This document shows, in pieces, positions 1 to 6,726 of a stretch of DNA of 14,501 nt. The stretch is from contig DEEY01000024.1 in NCBI GenBank assembly GCA_002350545.1, positions 55,353-69,853 on the forward strand. The letters are read 5' to 3'. The translations under genes were made by a program, and so were the position numbers. The DNA is from Candidatus Saccharibacteria bacterium UBA2866. Lineage in GTDB: Bacteria; Patescibacteriota; Saccharimonadia; Saccharimonadales; Saccharimonadaceae. Each line of letters starts with the position of its first letter. The first letter of the stretch is position 1. The notes beneath the pieces were generated by a model. That model was given only the letters and a program-made list of their open reading frames with translations. It had not been told where the DNA came from and searched no databases.

Positions 1-411
1 GGTATCCCCAATAACCTCATGCCATACATCATGAAAGTAGCCAAGGGTGAATTAAAAGAGCTTTCAATCTACGGCAACGATTACGATACCGAAGACGGTA
101 CTTGTCTTCGCGATTTTATTCACGTTGTAGACCTATCTAAAGGCCACCTTGCCGCCATCAAAGGTTTAAAACCTGGTTTTACCGTCTACAATCTCGGCAC
201 TGGCCAACCAACTTCAGTTTTACAAATAGTCAAAGCTTTTGAAATAATTTCCGACAAACCGCTCCCTCACAAATTCGCCGCTCGCCGCACTGGCGATCTC
301 GCCATTCTCTACGCCGATCCGTCTAAAGCCCAAAACGAGCTGAACTGGCAAGCTACACTCTCTATCAAAGATGCTACCCGCGACACTCTCAAGTTCATCG
401 CTAATCAATAA
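1..411 (+). CDS. galE: UDP-glucose 4-epimerase, C-terminal part (5' end outside window)
   Basis: This is the C-terminal part of GalE, the NAD-dependent cytoplasmic enzyme that interconverts UDP-glucose and UDP-galactose (in some bacteria also the N-acetyl forms). The frame is open from base 1 and begins with GIPNNLMPYI, the conserved substrate-binding segment that lies near residue 195 of the roughly 335-residue family. The ATG at 19 is therefore internal, and about 200 N-terminal residues with the Rossmann NAD motif and YxxxK should lie upstream. Other GalE hallmarks are the FGNDY-like segment (YGNDYDTEDGT), RDFIHVVDL, YNLGTG, ARRTGD and DPSKAQNELNW. The gene ends with TAA, 4 bases before the end of the convergent CotH-family gene. 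It probably supplies a galactose-type donor to the surface-polysaccharide enzymes in the same locus. The family is clear; which UDP-sugars are used cannot be read from this fragment. Confidence 0.95.
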   Translation, partial: GIPNNLMPYIMKVAKGELKELSIYGNDYDTEDGTCLRDFIHVVDLSKGHLAAIKGLKPGFTVYNLGTGQPTSVLQIVKAFEIISDKPLPHKFAARRTGDLAILYADPSKAQNELNWQATLSIKDATRDTLKFIANQ

Positions 412-416
412 TTAGC
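400..416. repeat. 6-bp inverted repeat across the galE stop codon
   Basis: GCTAAT (400-405), a 5-base loop and ATTAGC (411-416) form a perfect 6-bp inverted repeat. It covers the galE stop codon and touches the stop of the convergent CotH-family gene. No T-run follows on either strand, so this is at best a weak terminator or RNA 3'-end structure, and it may be chance in AT-rich DNA. Confidence 0.3.
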
Positions 417-2020
417 TAAAGCTTTACCCCAAAATACTTTTGAACATTTATTCTTATTTCATTTTCTCGCTTCGATATCGCCTTTTTCATCAATTCTATC
501 TGCTCAATCCATTCATCATATTCTTCTTCAGAAGAGAACAACTCTACTTGACGTTCAATTTTTTTTGCTTCCTCATCTACAATCTTCAAGACATTATCAG
601 TTGCAAAAGGTCCATCAAGAAGTCTACGTAACAAATCAATAAATTTTTGACGATAATACTCAGATTTCATTACCCTATTAAAAGAAGAGCCTGCCCCATT
701 ATATTTTTCCTCCATCAAATATACAAAAGTGTCACCAATAGCACTCTCGAACCAACCAATATTCCCCTCCGTATAATAAATCAAATCTGTATCGCGAATC
801 AAAAACCTTATTCTCCCATCTTCATATTTATTAATTACTGGCTCACTTTTACGATATCTCCATGCCTCAAAATTATTCATCGGCCAATCCGTATTGTTCA
901 CCAAAATCATAATTGCATAATATTTTAAATAGTCGTCCATATCAACTAATTCCTCCAGTCTCTTTCGGTTTTTGCTTGAACCTAAGTCGTCCCAATATTC
1001 TTTATTTATTCCGAATGATTCAAAAACACCTTTCTCAGAACCCTTATATTTTTCAACGTTTTTCTTTTTTTTAAGCCCAAATTTCTTCATTAAATTATGT
1101 TCTGAAAAACTGTTTTGTAAATCAAATAATCCATAATATTCTCCGTTTAAAAATACCGCTATACGTCTACTTCCGGTCCCACCGTCAAAAGAGCTTTCGT
1201 CAGCCAATCTGCTCATCACACTCGAACGAATATTGCCGCTAAATTGATCCTGACTACCAGAACGTAGTCTATAAGACTCGATATCATCCTCATCATCTAT
1301 TGACATAGAAACCTTGATTGATTTAACGTCGTAAGCAGAAGATGTTCCGCCAGATATTCCTATATAAGCATCTTGGTCCCATACCGATTCTCCACTAGTA
1401 TCAAATCTTGTAACATGCGCTTCCCTCATCCACCCATTTCCTCGATTACTATAATTACCATTTACGAATCCTTCTTTTCCTATTACTACATTTTCATCAT
1501 AAGTTCTCCCTCCCACCATAATCCCAATGTCATAATCATACAAACTCTTTTGCGAGCTGTTAATACTCACTATATCAATTGTTACGTCTTCATTTAAGTT
1601 TTTCCCCAATACATAGTTCACTACTTCAGGATTAGTACATTCGCCATTTTCTTTACAAGCAGTAGCAGTAATAGTATAAAGTTTATAACCTTCTTCCGGA
1701 ACCTCCAGCCTTATACTTTCATTATATAACTCACTTGTGCTCCCTAAATCATCGCCGTTCATATTATACTCAACAGTAATAGGCCTCGTCAAAAACGCAA
1801 CATCAGGTTTAATTTCCAAATCAATACTATCACTATAAAAACCACTCTCTACGCTAAAGCTAACTCCTTTTAGATCGAATGGATGAGTTATATATATCAA
1901 TAACCCAATAGCAACACCGACGATCATCAGAGTGCCAAAAACACAAAGAATAATCCACTTATATATCCTTTGTCGTCCCATCTTGGTTTTTAGCCTTTCC
2001 TGTTCTTCTCTCTTCCGCAT
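416..2020 (-). CDS. Membrane-anchored CotH-kinase-family protein
   Basis: A 534-residue protein with a basic cytoplasmic N-terminus and one transmembrane anchor (about 22-44); the rest should face outward. Residues about 52-138 resemble the chitobiase/beta-hexosaminidase C-terminal-type beta-sandwich often placed before CotH domains, with Cys122 and Cys128 close together. The CotH part runs from about 160 to 530. It includes YDYDIGI, NRGNGWMREAHV, QDAYIGISGG, RLRSGSQDQ, FLNGEYYGLFDLQ, the NNTDWPMNN block (375-383) and DTD (410-412), which match the Asp-containing active-site motifs of this atypical protein-kinase fold. Bacillus CotH phosphorylates spore-coat proteins; a spore role is not implied here. 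The target could be an exported protein or surface glycan (inference). It is divergent from the ABC exporter and has its own extended -10 element. The substrate is unknown. Confidence 0.87.
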   Translation of the reverse strand: MRKREEQERLKTKMGRQRIYKWIILCVFGTLMIVGVAIGLLIYITHPFDLKGVSFSVESGFYSDSIDLEIKPDVAFLTRPITVEYNMNGDDLGSTSELYNESIRLEVPEEGYKLYTITATACKENGECTNPEVVNYVLGKNLNEDVTIDIVSINSSQKSLYDYDIGIMVGGRTYDENVVIGKEGFVNGNYSNRGNGWMREAHVTRFDTSGESVWDQDAYIGISGGTSSAYDVKSIKVSMSIDDEDDIESYRLRSGSQDQFSGNIRSSVMSRLADESSFDGGTGSRRIAVFLNGEYYGLFDLQNSFSEHNLMKKFGLKKKKNVEKYKGSEKGVFESFGINKEYWDDLGSSKNRKRLEELVDMDDYLKYYAIMILVNNTDWPMNNFEAWRYRKSEPVINKYEDGRIRFLIRDTDLIYYTEGNIGWFESAIGDTFVYLMEEKYNGAGSSFNRVMKSEYYRQKFIDLLRRLLDGPFATDNVLKIVDEEAKKIERQVELFSSEEEYDEWIEQIELMKKAISKRENEIRINVQKYFGVKL

Positions 2021-2031
2021 ATTACCTATAT

Positions 2032-2040
2032 ATTATATCA
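2032..2040 (-). promoter_or_regulatory. Extended -10 promoter for the CotH-family gene
   Basis: Read on the minus strand this is TGATATAAT, a perfect extended -10 element. It ends 11 bases before the ATG at 2020. Initiation about 7 bases downstream would leave a leader of only 4-5 bases, too short for the weak AGGT next to the start to act as a normal ribosome-binding site. It lies back to back with the + strand promoter in the same 42-base gap. Confidence 0.65.
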
Positions 2041-2046
2041 AAATCA

Positions 2047-2055
2047 TGCTATAAT
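2047..2055 (+). promoter_or_regulatory. Extended -10 promoter for the ABC-export operon, probably leaderless
   Basis: TGCTATAAT, a perfect extended -10 element, ends 7 bases before the ATG at 2063. Initiation at the usual distance places the first transcribed base at or next to the A of the ATG, so the mRNA would be leaderless. No Shine-Dalgarno sequence precedes this ATG. A recognisable -35 is not needed for an extended -10 promoter. Confidence 0.7.
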
Positions 2056-2062
2056 AAAACAT

Positions 2063-2881
2063 ATGGCAATTCCAAATTTTGTCTATAAAGGCAATCGAGT
2101 TTTATTAAAGGAATTAACTAAAACCGATTTCAAACTACGATATCAAGGCTCAGTTCTAGGTTATTTATGGGCACTTCTTCGTCCTCTTATGATGTTTGCA
2201 ATTCTTTATGTAGTTTTTGGTCAGCTTCTCCGTTTTGGTGGCGACATTCCGCATTATCCAGTTTATCTTCTCGCCGGCACTACTCTTTGGAGCTTTTTTA
2301 CTGAGTGTACTAATCAGGGTATTCAAGCCATTGTCACTCGTGGCGAGCTCATTCGCAAAATCTGCTTTCCCAAATATATTGTCGTTGTATCTGCAACTCT
2401 CACCGCAGTTATTAATCTACTTATCAATCTCATTGTCGTTGTTATCTTCGCACTAATCAATGGCGTTACCCCATCTTTAACTTGGCTTTTTGTCCCCCTA
2501 GTACTGTTTGAGTTCTATTGCTTAGCCCTTGGTATCTCCTTTCTCTTTGGAGCAATTAATGTTAAATACCGTGACATTACCTCAATTTGGGATGTTCTAA
2601 CTCAAGCCCTTTTCTACGCCGTTCCTATAATTTACCCGGTCACCATGATAGCTGAAACTAACCAAACTGCCGCAAAAATATTACTCATTAACCCCATCGC
2701 TCAAATTATTCAAGACGTCCGCTATTGCCTTATCACCCCTGAAACCATCACTACCTGGAATTATGTTGGCGAGGAACATTGGTTTTGGAAAATTATACCA
2801 ATTGCCATTACATTAGTTTTCCTTATTTGGGGCTCCTGGTACTTCCGCAAAAAATCTAAAAAATTCGCAGAGGAAATCTAA
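2063..2881 (+). CDS. wzm: ABC-2 type polysaccharide export permease (Wzm/TagG-like)
   Basis: The integral-membrane half of an ABC exporter that moves lipid-linked polysaccharide across the cytoplasmic membrane. At 272 residues it has the normal length of the family. An amphipathic N-terminus (about 1-35) with LRYQGSVLGYLWALLRP leads into about six membrane segments (around 40-57, 66-82, 107-133, 141-165, 178-197, 243-261). The conserved VKYRDI loop (168-172) and the NP pair (210-211) are also present. It starts directly after a leaderless-type promoter and ends with TAA at 2879-2881, immediately followed by the ATG of its ATPase partner. In this family the polymer is finished inside the cell before export, which fits the absence of an evident Wzy polymerase here. 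GacD of group A streptococcus is a functional parallel. Whether it carries a rhamnan or another polymer is inferred only from the adjacent rml genes. Confidence 0.92.
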   Translation: MAIPNFVYKGNRVLLKELTKTDFKLRYQGSVLGYLWALLRPLMMFAILYVVFGQLLRFGGDIPHYPVYLLAGTTLWSFFTECTNQGIQAIVTRGELIRKICFPKYIVVVSATLTAVINLLINLIVVVIFALINGVTPSLTWLFVPLVLFEFYCLALGISFLFGAINVKYRDITSIWDVLTQALFYAVPIIYPVTMIAETNQTAAKILLINPIAQIIQDVRYCLITPETITTWNYVGEEHWFWKIIPIAITLVFLIWGSWYFRKKSKKFAEEI

Positions 2882-3619
2882 ATGGACAACAACATAGCTA
2901 TTTCAGTCAAAAACCTTCACAAAAGCTTCAAGCTCCCTACCGAACGAGCTTGGGGGCTAAAACAAGCTATCTTCAATCGCCTCAAAGGCATTAAAGGGTA
3001 CAAAGAGCAAAAAGTCTTAAATGGAATTAGTTTTGATGTTCACCGTAACGAGTTCATTGGCATAGTTGGGCGTAACGGTTCCGGCAAATCAACTCTTTTA
3101 AAAACTCTCGCCAAAATTTATTTTCCTGAAAAAGGCTCTGTCGAAATAAACGGCAACCTTATTCCTTTTATTGAGCTTGGTGTTGGATTCAATCCTGATC
3201 TCACTGGTCGCGAAAACGTTTACCTCAACGGCGCTCTTCTTGGTTTTAGTAATAAAGAAATGGATGCCATGTATGACGAAATCGTTGATTTCGCCGAACT
3301 CCGTGATTTTATGGACCAAAAACTCAAAAACTACTCCTCTGGCATGCAAGTTCGCCTCGCCTTTTCTATTGCTATTCGCGCCAAAGGTGACATTCTGCTC
3401 TTAGATGAAGTCCTCGCCGTTGGCGATGCCGCCTTCCAGAAAAAATGCAACGATTATTTTACCCAAATTAAAGGTACGCAAACCGTTATTCTTGTTACTC
3501 ACGACATGAATAGTGTAACTAAATACTGCGACCGTGCAATCTTAATCGAAAAAGGAAGGGTTAAGCTCGACGACCAGCCAAAAAAAGTCGCTGATGCATA
3601 TAAAAAACTATGGGACTAA
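2882..3619 (+). CDS. wzt: ABC polysaccharide export ATPase (Wzt/TagH-like, short form)
   Basis: The ATP-hydrolysing subunit that pairs with the preceding permease. In its 245 residues are Walker A GRNGSGKST (63-71), an N-terminal IELGVGFNPDLTGREN stretch typical of polysaccharide exporters, signature YSSGMQ (151-156), Walker B ILLLDE (171-176) and the switch histidine in THD (207). The ORF starts with zero spacing after the permease stop, with the Shine-Dalgarno AGAGGA at 2869-2874 inside the permease gene. It ends at the fold boundary and lacks the C-terminal carbohydrate-binding domain of long Wzt proteins. This suggests export that does not depend on recognising a capped chain end, as in KpsT-type systems. 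The next small gene starts inside its last codons (10-base overlap), so translation is probably coupled. Confidence 0.93.
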   Translation: MDNNIAISVKNLHKSFKLPTERAWGLKQAIFNRLKGIKGYKEQKVLNGISFDVHRNEFIGIVGRNGSGKSTLLKTLAKIYFPEKGSVEINGNLIPFIELGVGFNPDLTGRENVYLNGALLGFSNKEMDAMYDEIVDFAELRDFMDQKLKNYSSGMQVRLAFSIAIRAKGDILLLDEVLAVGDAAFQKKCNDYFTQIKGTQTVILVTHDMNSVTKYCDRAILIEKGRVKLDDQPKKVADAYKKLWD

Positions 3620-3786
3620 TCAAGAAACACTATCAAAGCATTGTTTCCTATGGGCTTATTGTTTTAGGCATCATTCTTTTCTTTGCTGCTCTTTTTCTAC
3701 ATTTTAAAGCATCTTTCTACTGGTGTAGTCTATTTCTAATCATGGTTGGAATCACTTTATTATTCTTAGTAGAGGATAAAAAATGA
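3610..3786 (+). CDS. 58-residue protein with two membrane helices, function unknown
   Basis: A short open frame filling the space between the ATPase and the DUF2142 gene. The ATG at 3610 lies inside the end of the ATPase frame (ATGGGACTAA, 10-base overlap). The TGA stop overlaps the next ATG as ATGA (3783-3786). The 58-residue product has a basic N-terminus (MGLIKKHYQ), a hydrophobic helix at about 12-30, a short loop with H31, K33 and W38, a second helix at about 39-54 and a charged VEDKK tail. No Shine-Dalgarno precedes it, so it likely depends on re-initiation after the ATPase. Its own 3' end carries AGAGGA (3771-3776), the Shine-Dalgarno of the DUF2142 gene. Overlaps on both sides and the hydrophobic pattern support a real gene. 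I recognise no family; a small subunit of the exporter or of the DUF2142 protein is a guess. Confidence 0.72.
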   Translation: MGLIKKHYQSIVSYGLIVLGIILFFAALFLHFKASFYWCSLFLIMVGITLLFLVEDKK

Positions 3787-5639
3787 AAAAGAAACTAATT
3801 ATTTTAATAATATGTACTTTTACATGTGGTTTACTGGGAGTTCTTACTGAAATATTTATTTTTAATCTTAAACCACTAACTTCAAACGATAACTCAGCTT
3901 TTGGAGCTACCTTCTCTACAGAAAAAAACGATGAAGAAACCCTAATAAACGTTGACCTTGACAATCAATATGTTCGACAATTACTAGTTGAATACTCTAC
4001 ACCTAAAGACATCGAGTACTCAATCGAGTATACCTACCCAAGCACTTATAACCATGACGACACCAAAACCCTTACTGATTCTTTTGACGATTCTTTCGCA
4101 CTTACTGCCACTAACCTCAACACCACAGTATCTAAACTTACAATTTCCTACGCCAACGATGATTCTTCCAAACTTAAAATAACAAAAATTATTATAGATA
4201 ACGCATTCCACTTTAATTATTTCCGTGCTATTTTCGTTTCTCTTGCTTTACTCACTATTTGTTTGCTCTTTCTATTTTACAAAGAAGGATTTCTTACAAA
4301 AAAAATACATATTTATTTTGCTTGTATTTGTTCTTTACTTGGGCTAATGATTATCGTAGCACAACCAGCCATGAATTTCTTCTGTTGGGATGATCAAACT
4401 CATTTCGATAGAATCATTAATTTGCCCATCGGTACTCAAATCTATAACAACGGCGAATATAATATGTCAGAAATTGGCACCGTCAACCATACCTGGCATG
4501 AATCCACCAACTCATTCACTGAACATCGCACCCGTACAAGCTTTTTAGATTCTAAAACGAGTAGCGGATATACCAACGACAACCCTTTCCCCGCTATCAA
4601 CAAGATACCTTATCTTCCTATGGCAATTGGCTACCATCTTGCTAAACTAATCAACCTACCCTTCACAGTTTGTTTCTTGACCGGAAAAGTGTTTAATCTT
4701 TTAGTTTATGTTATACTTATGACTTACGCTATCAAAACCCTCGTTAAAGGGAAGCGTCTTCTAACTGTAATAGCACTCATCCCCACCAACATCTTTCTTG
4801 CTAGTGAATATTCTTATGACCCTGCCGTTTTTACCGGCATCACCATCTTTATGGTTAATGTTATGAACCTCTTACTCGACAAAACAAAAAAAATCAATTT
4901 CAAAACCACTGCTGTTATGATTGCTTCCATGGCCTATGCCTGTTTCGCAAAAGCCGTCTATGCGCCCATCACGCTTCTTGCTCTTCTCGTCCCAAAAGAA
5001 AAATTTAAAAACCGTAAACAATCTCATCTTGTAAAAATTAGTTTTGTTATAATTACATTTCTTTTAGGAGCCCTCGCTCTCCTCCCTTCACTTGACGGAG
5101 CCAATATCAGCGATACTAGAGGTGGTGACGTCTCCGCCAAAGATCAAATTTCGCTTATAGCGTCTCATCCCGTAGATTATGCCGTCATCATTAATAATAA
5201 TGCAGTTGACCAACTCGGTTATAAACTCTTCAGTCCTAACACTCTCACTAATTTCTCTTATACTCATTCGTTCACAGATCATAGCAACTTCTATTACATA
5301 TTCTTCATTCTTCTAATCTTCGTTTTTCTAACAGATAACCAGGGTAACAAACTAACTAAAAAACAACGCTGTTGGATACTCGCCGCTACTCTCATCATTA
5401 TTTTACTAATCTGGAGTGCGCTCTATATTGTCTTCACCCCAGTCGGTCTCTCTACCATCAACGGTGTCCAGAATCGCTACTTTCTACCTCTTCTCTTCCC
5501 TCTTCTCTTTTGTCTCCAGATCCCCTCTATTCACAACAAAATTAACCCTAAATACTATAACTTAGCCATCTTCGCTCTCACTACCGCCGCAATGATTATC
5601 ATGGTATACCAATTTATTCTAGTGCCCTACAACTTCTAG
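3783..5639 (+). CDS. DUF2142-family multi-pass membrane protein, probable GT-C-like glycosyltransferase
   Basis: A 618-residue membrane protein. One helix (about 3-27) leads into a Thr/Ser/Asp-rich, beta-like soluble stretch (about 30-145) expected outside the cell, then about ten further helices. The match to DUF2142 rests on WDDQTHFDR (202-210), which sits where the family has its acidic PDE..H motif in the first large outer loop after a helix. Other support is the NPFPAINKIPYLPMAIGYHLA segment, SEYSYDP, FAKAVYAP and the late GVQNRYFLPLLFP motif (561 onward). DUF2142 proteins occur in polysaccharide loci and resemble GT-C enzymes that use polyprenyl-phosphate sugars outside the membrane. 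The acidic pair would then be the catalytic region (inference). Start: AGAGGA 6 bases before the ATG, with ATGA coupling to the small gene. The next gene, a GT2 of the Und-P-sugar synthase type, is a plausible donor source. Confidence 0.82.
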   Translation: MKKKLIILIICTFTCGLLGVLTEIFIFNLKPLTSNDNSAFGATFSTEKNDEETLINVDLDNQYVRQLLVEYSTPKDIEYSIEYTYPSTYNHDDTKTLTDSFDDSFALTATNLNTTVSKLTISYANDDSSKLKITKIIIDNAFHFNYFRAIFVSLALLTICLLFLFYKEGFLTKKIHIYFACICSLLGLMIIVAQPAMNFFCWDDQTHFDRIINLPIGTQIYNNGEYNMSEIGTVNHTWHESTNSFTEHRTRTSFLDSKTSSGYTNDNPFPAINKIPYLPMAIGYHLAKLINLPFTVCFLTGKVFNLLVYVILMTYAIKTLVKGKRLLTVIALIPTNIFLASEYSYDPAVFTGITIFMVNVMNLLLDKTKKINFKTTAVMIASMAYACFAKAVYAPITLLALLVPKEKFKNRKQSHLVKISFVIITFLLGALALLPSLDGANISDTRGGDVSAKDQISLIASHPVDYAVIINNNAVDQLGYKLFSPNTLTNFSYTHSFTDHSNFYYIFFILLIFVFLTDNQGNKLTKKQRCWILAATLIIILLIWSALYIVFTPVGLSTINGVQNRYFLPLLFPLLFCLQIPSIHNKINPKYYNLAIFALTTAAMIIMVYQFILVPYNF

Positions 5640-5641
5640 TA

Positions 5642-5650
5642 TGTTATAAT
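5642..5650 (+). promoter_or_regulatory. Extended -10 promoter for the GT2-DUF2304-flippase operon, probably leaderless
   Basis: TGTTATAAT in the 18-base gap after the DUF2142 gene. It ends exactly 7 bases before the ATG at 5658, the same geometry as at 2047-2055. A transcript from here would start at or next to the ATG, and no Shine-Dalgarno is present. Read-through from the upstream operon is also possible because no terminator is visible. Confidence 0.68.
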
Positions 5651-5657
5651 TAATCTA

Positions 5658-6389
5658 ATGAATAAACCCAAAGTACTCGTTATTATCCCAGCTTATAATG
5701 AAGCGACCAACATTGGTTCCGTTCTCAAAGATTTAAAGCTCAATATTTCTTATGCCGACGTTCTCATTGTCAACGATTGTTCTACTGACAACACTATGGA
5801 AATTATTACAAAGGCTGGGTACGACTGCATCACTAATCTGTTTAATTTACGTTATGCATGGACCGTCCAAACAGGCATAAAATATGCTAATTATCATGAT
5901 TATGATTACGCTATACTAATGGATGCTGATGGTCAACACATAGCTAGCGAAGCCAAAAAGCTCTTTGAAGCAGCAACCAAAACAAATTCTGATATCGTTA
6001 TCGGTTCTCGATATCTCAAAAACCTGGGCTATCCATGTCCTTTCTTTCGTAAAATTGGGACTAGGTTTTTTTCAATTCTAATAAAGCTTTTTACTAAGCA
6101 AACGATTGCTGACCCACTATCTGGATTTCAATGCATTAACAAAAAAGTAATAAGCTATTACTCGGGTTGTGGTAATTATCCCGAATTCCCAGATGCTAAC
6201 CTGATCATTGAAATGATTCTAAAAGGATACAAAATATCTGAAACTCCAACCAAAATGAATACTCGTGAAAATGGAAAATCAATGCACTCTGGCGTCTGGA
6301 AACCAATTAGATATATGGTTACACAACTTTATATTTGTATAGTCCTATTTGTAAAATACGCTGGAAAAAGAAAGGTAAAAGATGAATAA
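5658..6389 (+). CDS. GT2 glycosyltransferase, polyprenyl-phosphate sugar synthase type
   Basis: A 243-residue inverting GT-A enzyme of the DPM1/GtrB/GacI type, which transfers a sugar from a nucleotide donor to undecaprenyl phosphate on the cytoplasmic face. Visible motifs are PAYNE (11-15), VNDCSTDNT (38-46, the family's DD.S donor site with N in first place), DADGQH (89-94, metal and donor binding), GSRY (116-119), DPLSGFQ (152-158) and the late TRENGKSMH segment matching R.nG.SK. One hydrophobic segment follows (about 219-236), so it lacks the paired C-terminal helices of GtrB. Its last 8 bases overlap the DUF2304 gene. GT2 enzymes of this type next to DUF2304 proteins include GacI/GacJ, where the small protein stimulates the transferase. 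The sugar (GlcNAc, Glc, Gal or other) cannot be deduced. Confidence 0.9.
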   Translation: MNKPKVLVIIPAYNEATNIGSVLKDLKLNISYADVLIVNDCSTDNTMEIITKAGYDCITNLFNLRYAWTVQTGIKYANYHDYDYAILMDADGQHIASEAKKLFEAATKTNSDIVIGSRYLKNLGYPCPFFRKIGTRFFSILIKLFTKQTIADPLSGFQCINKKVISYYSGCGNYPEFPDANLIIEMILKGYKISETPTKMNTRENGKSMHSGVWKPIRYMVTQLYICIVLFVKYAGKRKVKDE

Positions 6390-6726
6390 CCTATTTTTCA
6401 TTATCACATCAATTCTCATTATACTCTACATCGTTTATTCAATAAGAAAAAATAAGCTGAGTGTAGGAAATTCTTTTGTTTGGATTGTTTTTTGTATTAT
6501 TCTCCTAGTTCTATCCATCTGGCCAACATCCATCGATTGGTTTGCCAATTTACTAGGCATAACTTATCCCCCTGCACTCTTTCTTACTATAGCGATAGTC
6601 ACTCTTTTTGTCATAGTTTTTTCTCAATCTAAAAAAATCGAAGATTTACATAAAAAAGTCATTGATCTAAGCCAAGAAGTAAGCATTTTAAGAAGTTATC
6701 GGAATAAAAATGGGCAAAAAAAATAG
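6382..6726 (+). CDS. DUF2304 small membrane protein (GacJ-like GT2 partner)
   Basis: A 114-residue protein with three membrane helices (about 3-21, 30-47, 62-81) and a charged, probably coiled-coil C-terminus (about 82-106, with the heptad-like KKIEDLHKKVIDLSQEVSIL). The RKNKLSVG loop after helix 1, the IWP after helix 2, LLGITYPPALF and the C-terminal leucine heptads are the usual DUF2304 pattern, and the length is standard. The family member GacJ of Streptococcus pyogenes binds GacI and raises its activity; the same job is likely here by position. It overlaps the GT2 gene by 8 bases, with AAAGG 6 bases before the ATG, and its last 17 bases overlap the flippase gene. The three products should therefore be made together. 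Confidence 0.88.
   Translation: MNNLFFIITSILIILYIVYSIRKNKLSVGNSFVWIVFCIILLVLSIWPTSIDWFANLLGITYPPALFLTIAIVTLFVIVFSQSKKIEDLHKKVIDLSQEVSILRSYRNKNGQKK

Noticed and set aside
19..21. ATG at 19 as the start of a short epimerase
   Set aside because: The residues before it (GIPNNL) belong to the conserved GalE motif; the gene begins outside the window.
412..426. TTAGCTAA and TAAAGCTTTA palindromes after galE as terminators
   Set aside because: They have no loop and no T-run; only the looped 400-416 repeat could form a hairpin, and it is weak.
416..2020. CotH-family gene as evidence of a spore-forming host
   Set aside because: CotH domains occur in many non-spore-formers. No other sporulation gene is present and the anchor plus chitobiase-like domain points to the cell surface.
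5045..5053. TGTTATAAT inside the DUF2142 gene as an internal promoter
   Set aside because: It encodes part of a hydrophobic Val-Ile-Ile stretch, no gene starts just after it, and one or two chance copies are expected in this much AT-rich sequence. The antisense copy at 2792-2800 is set aside for the same reason.
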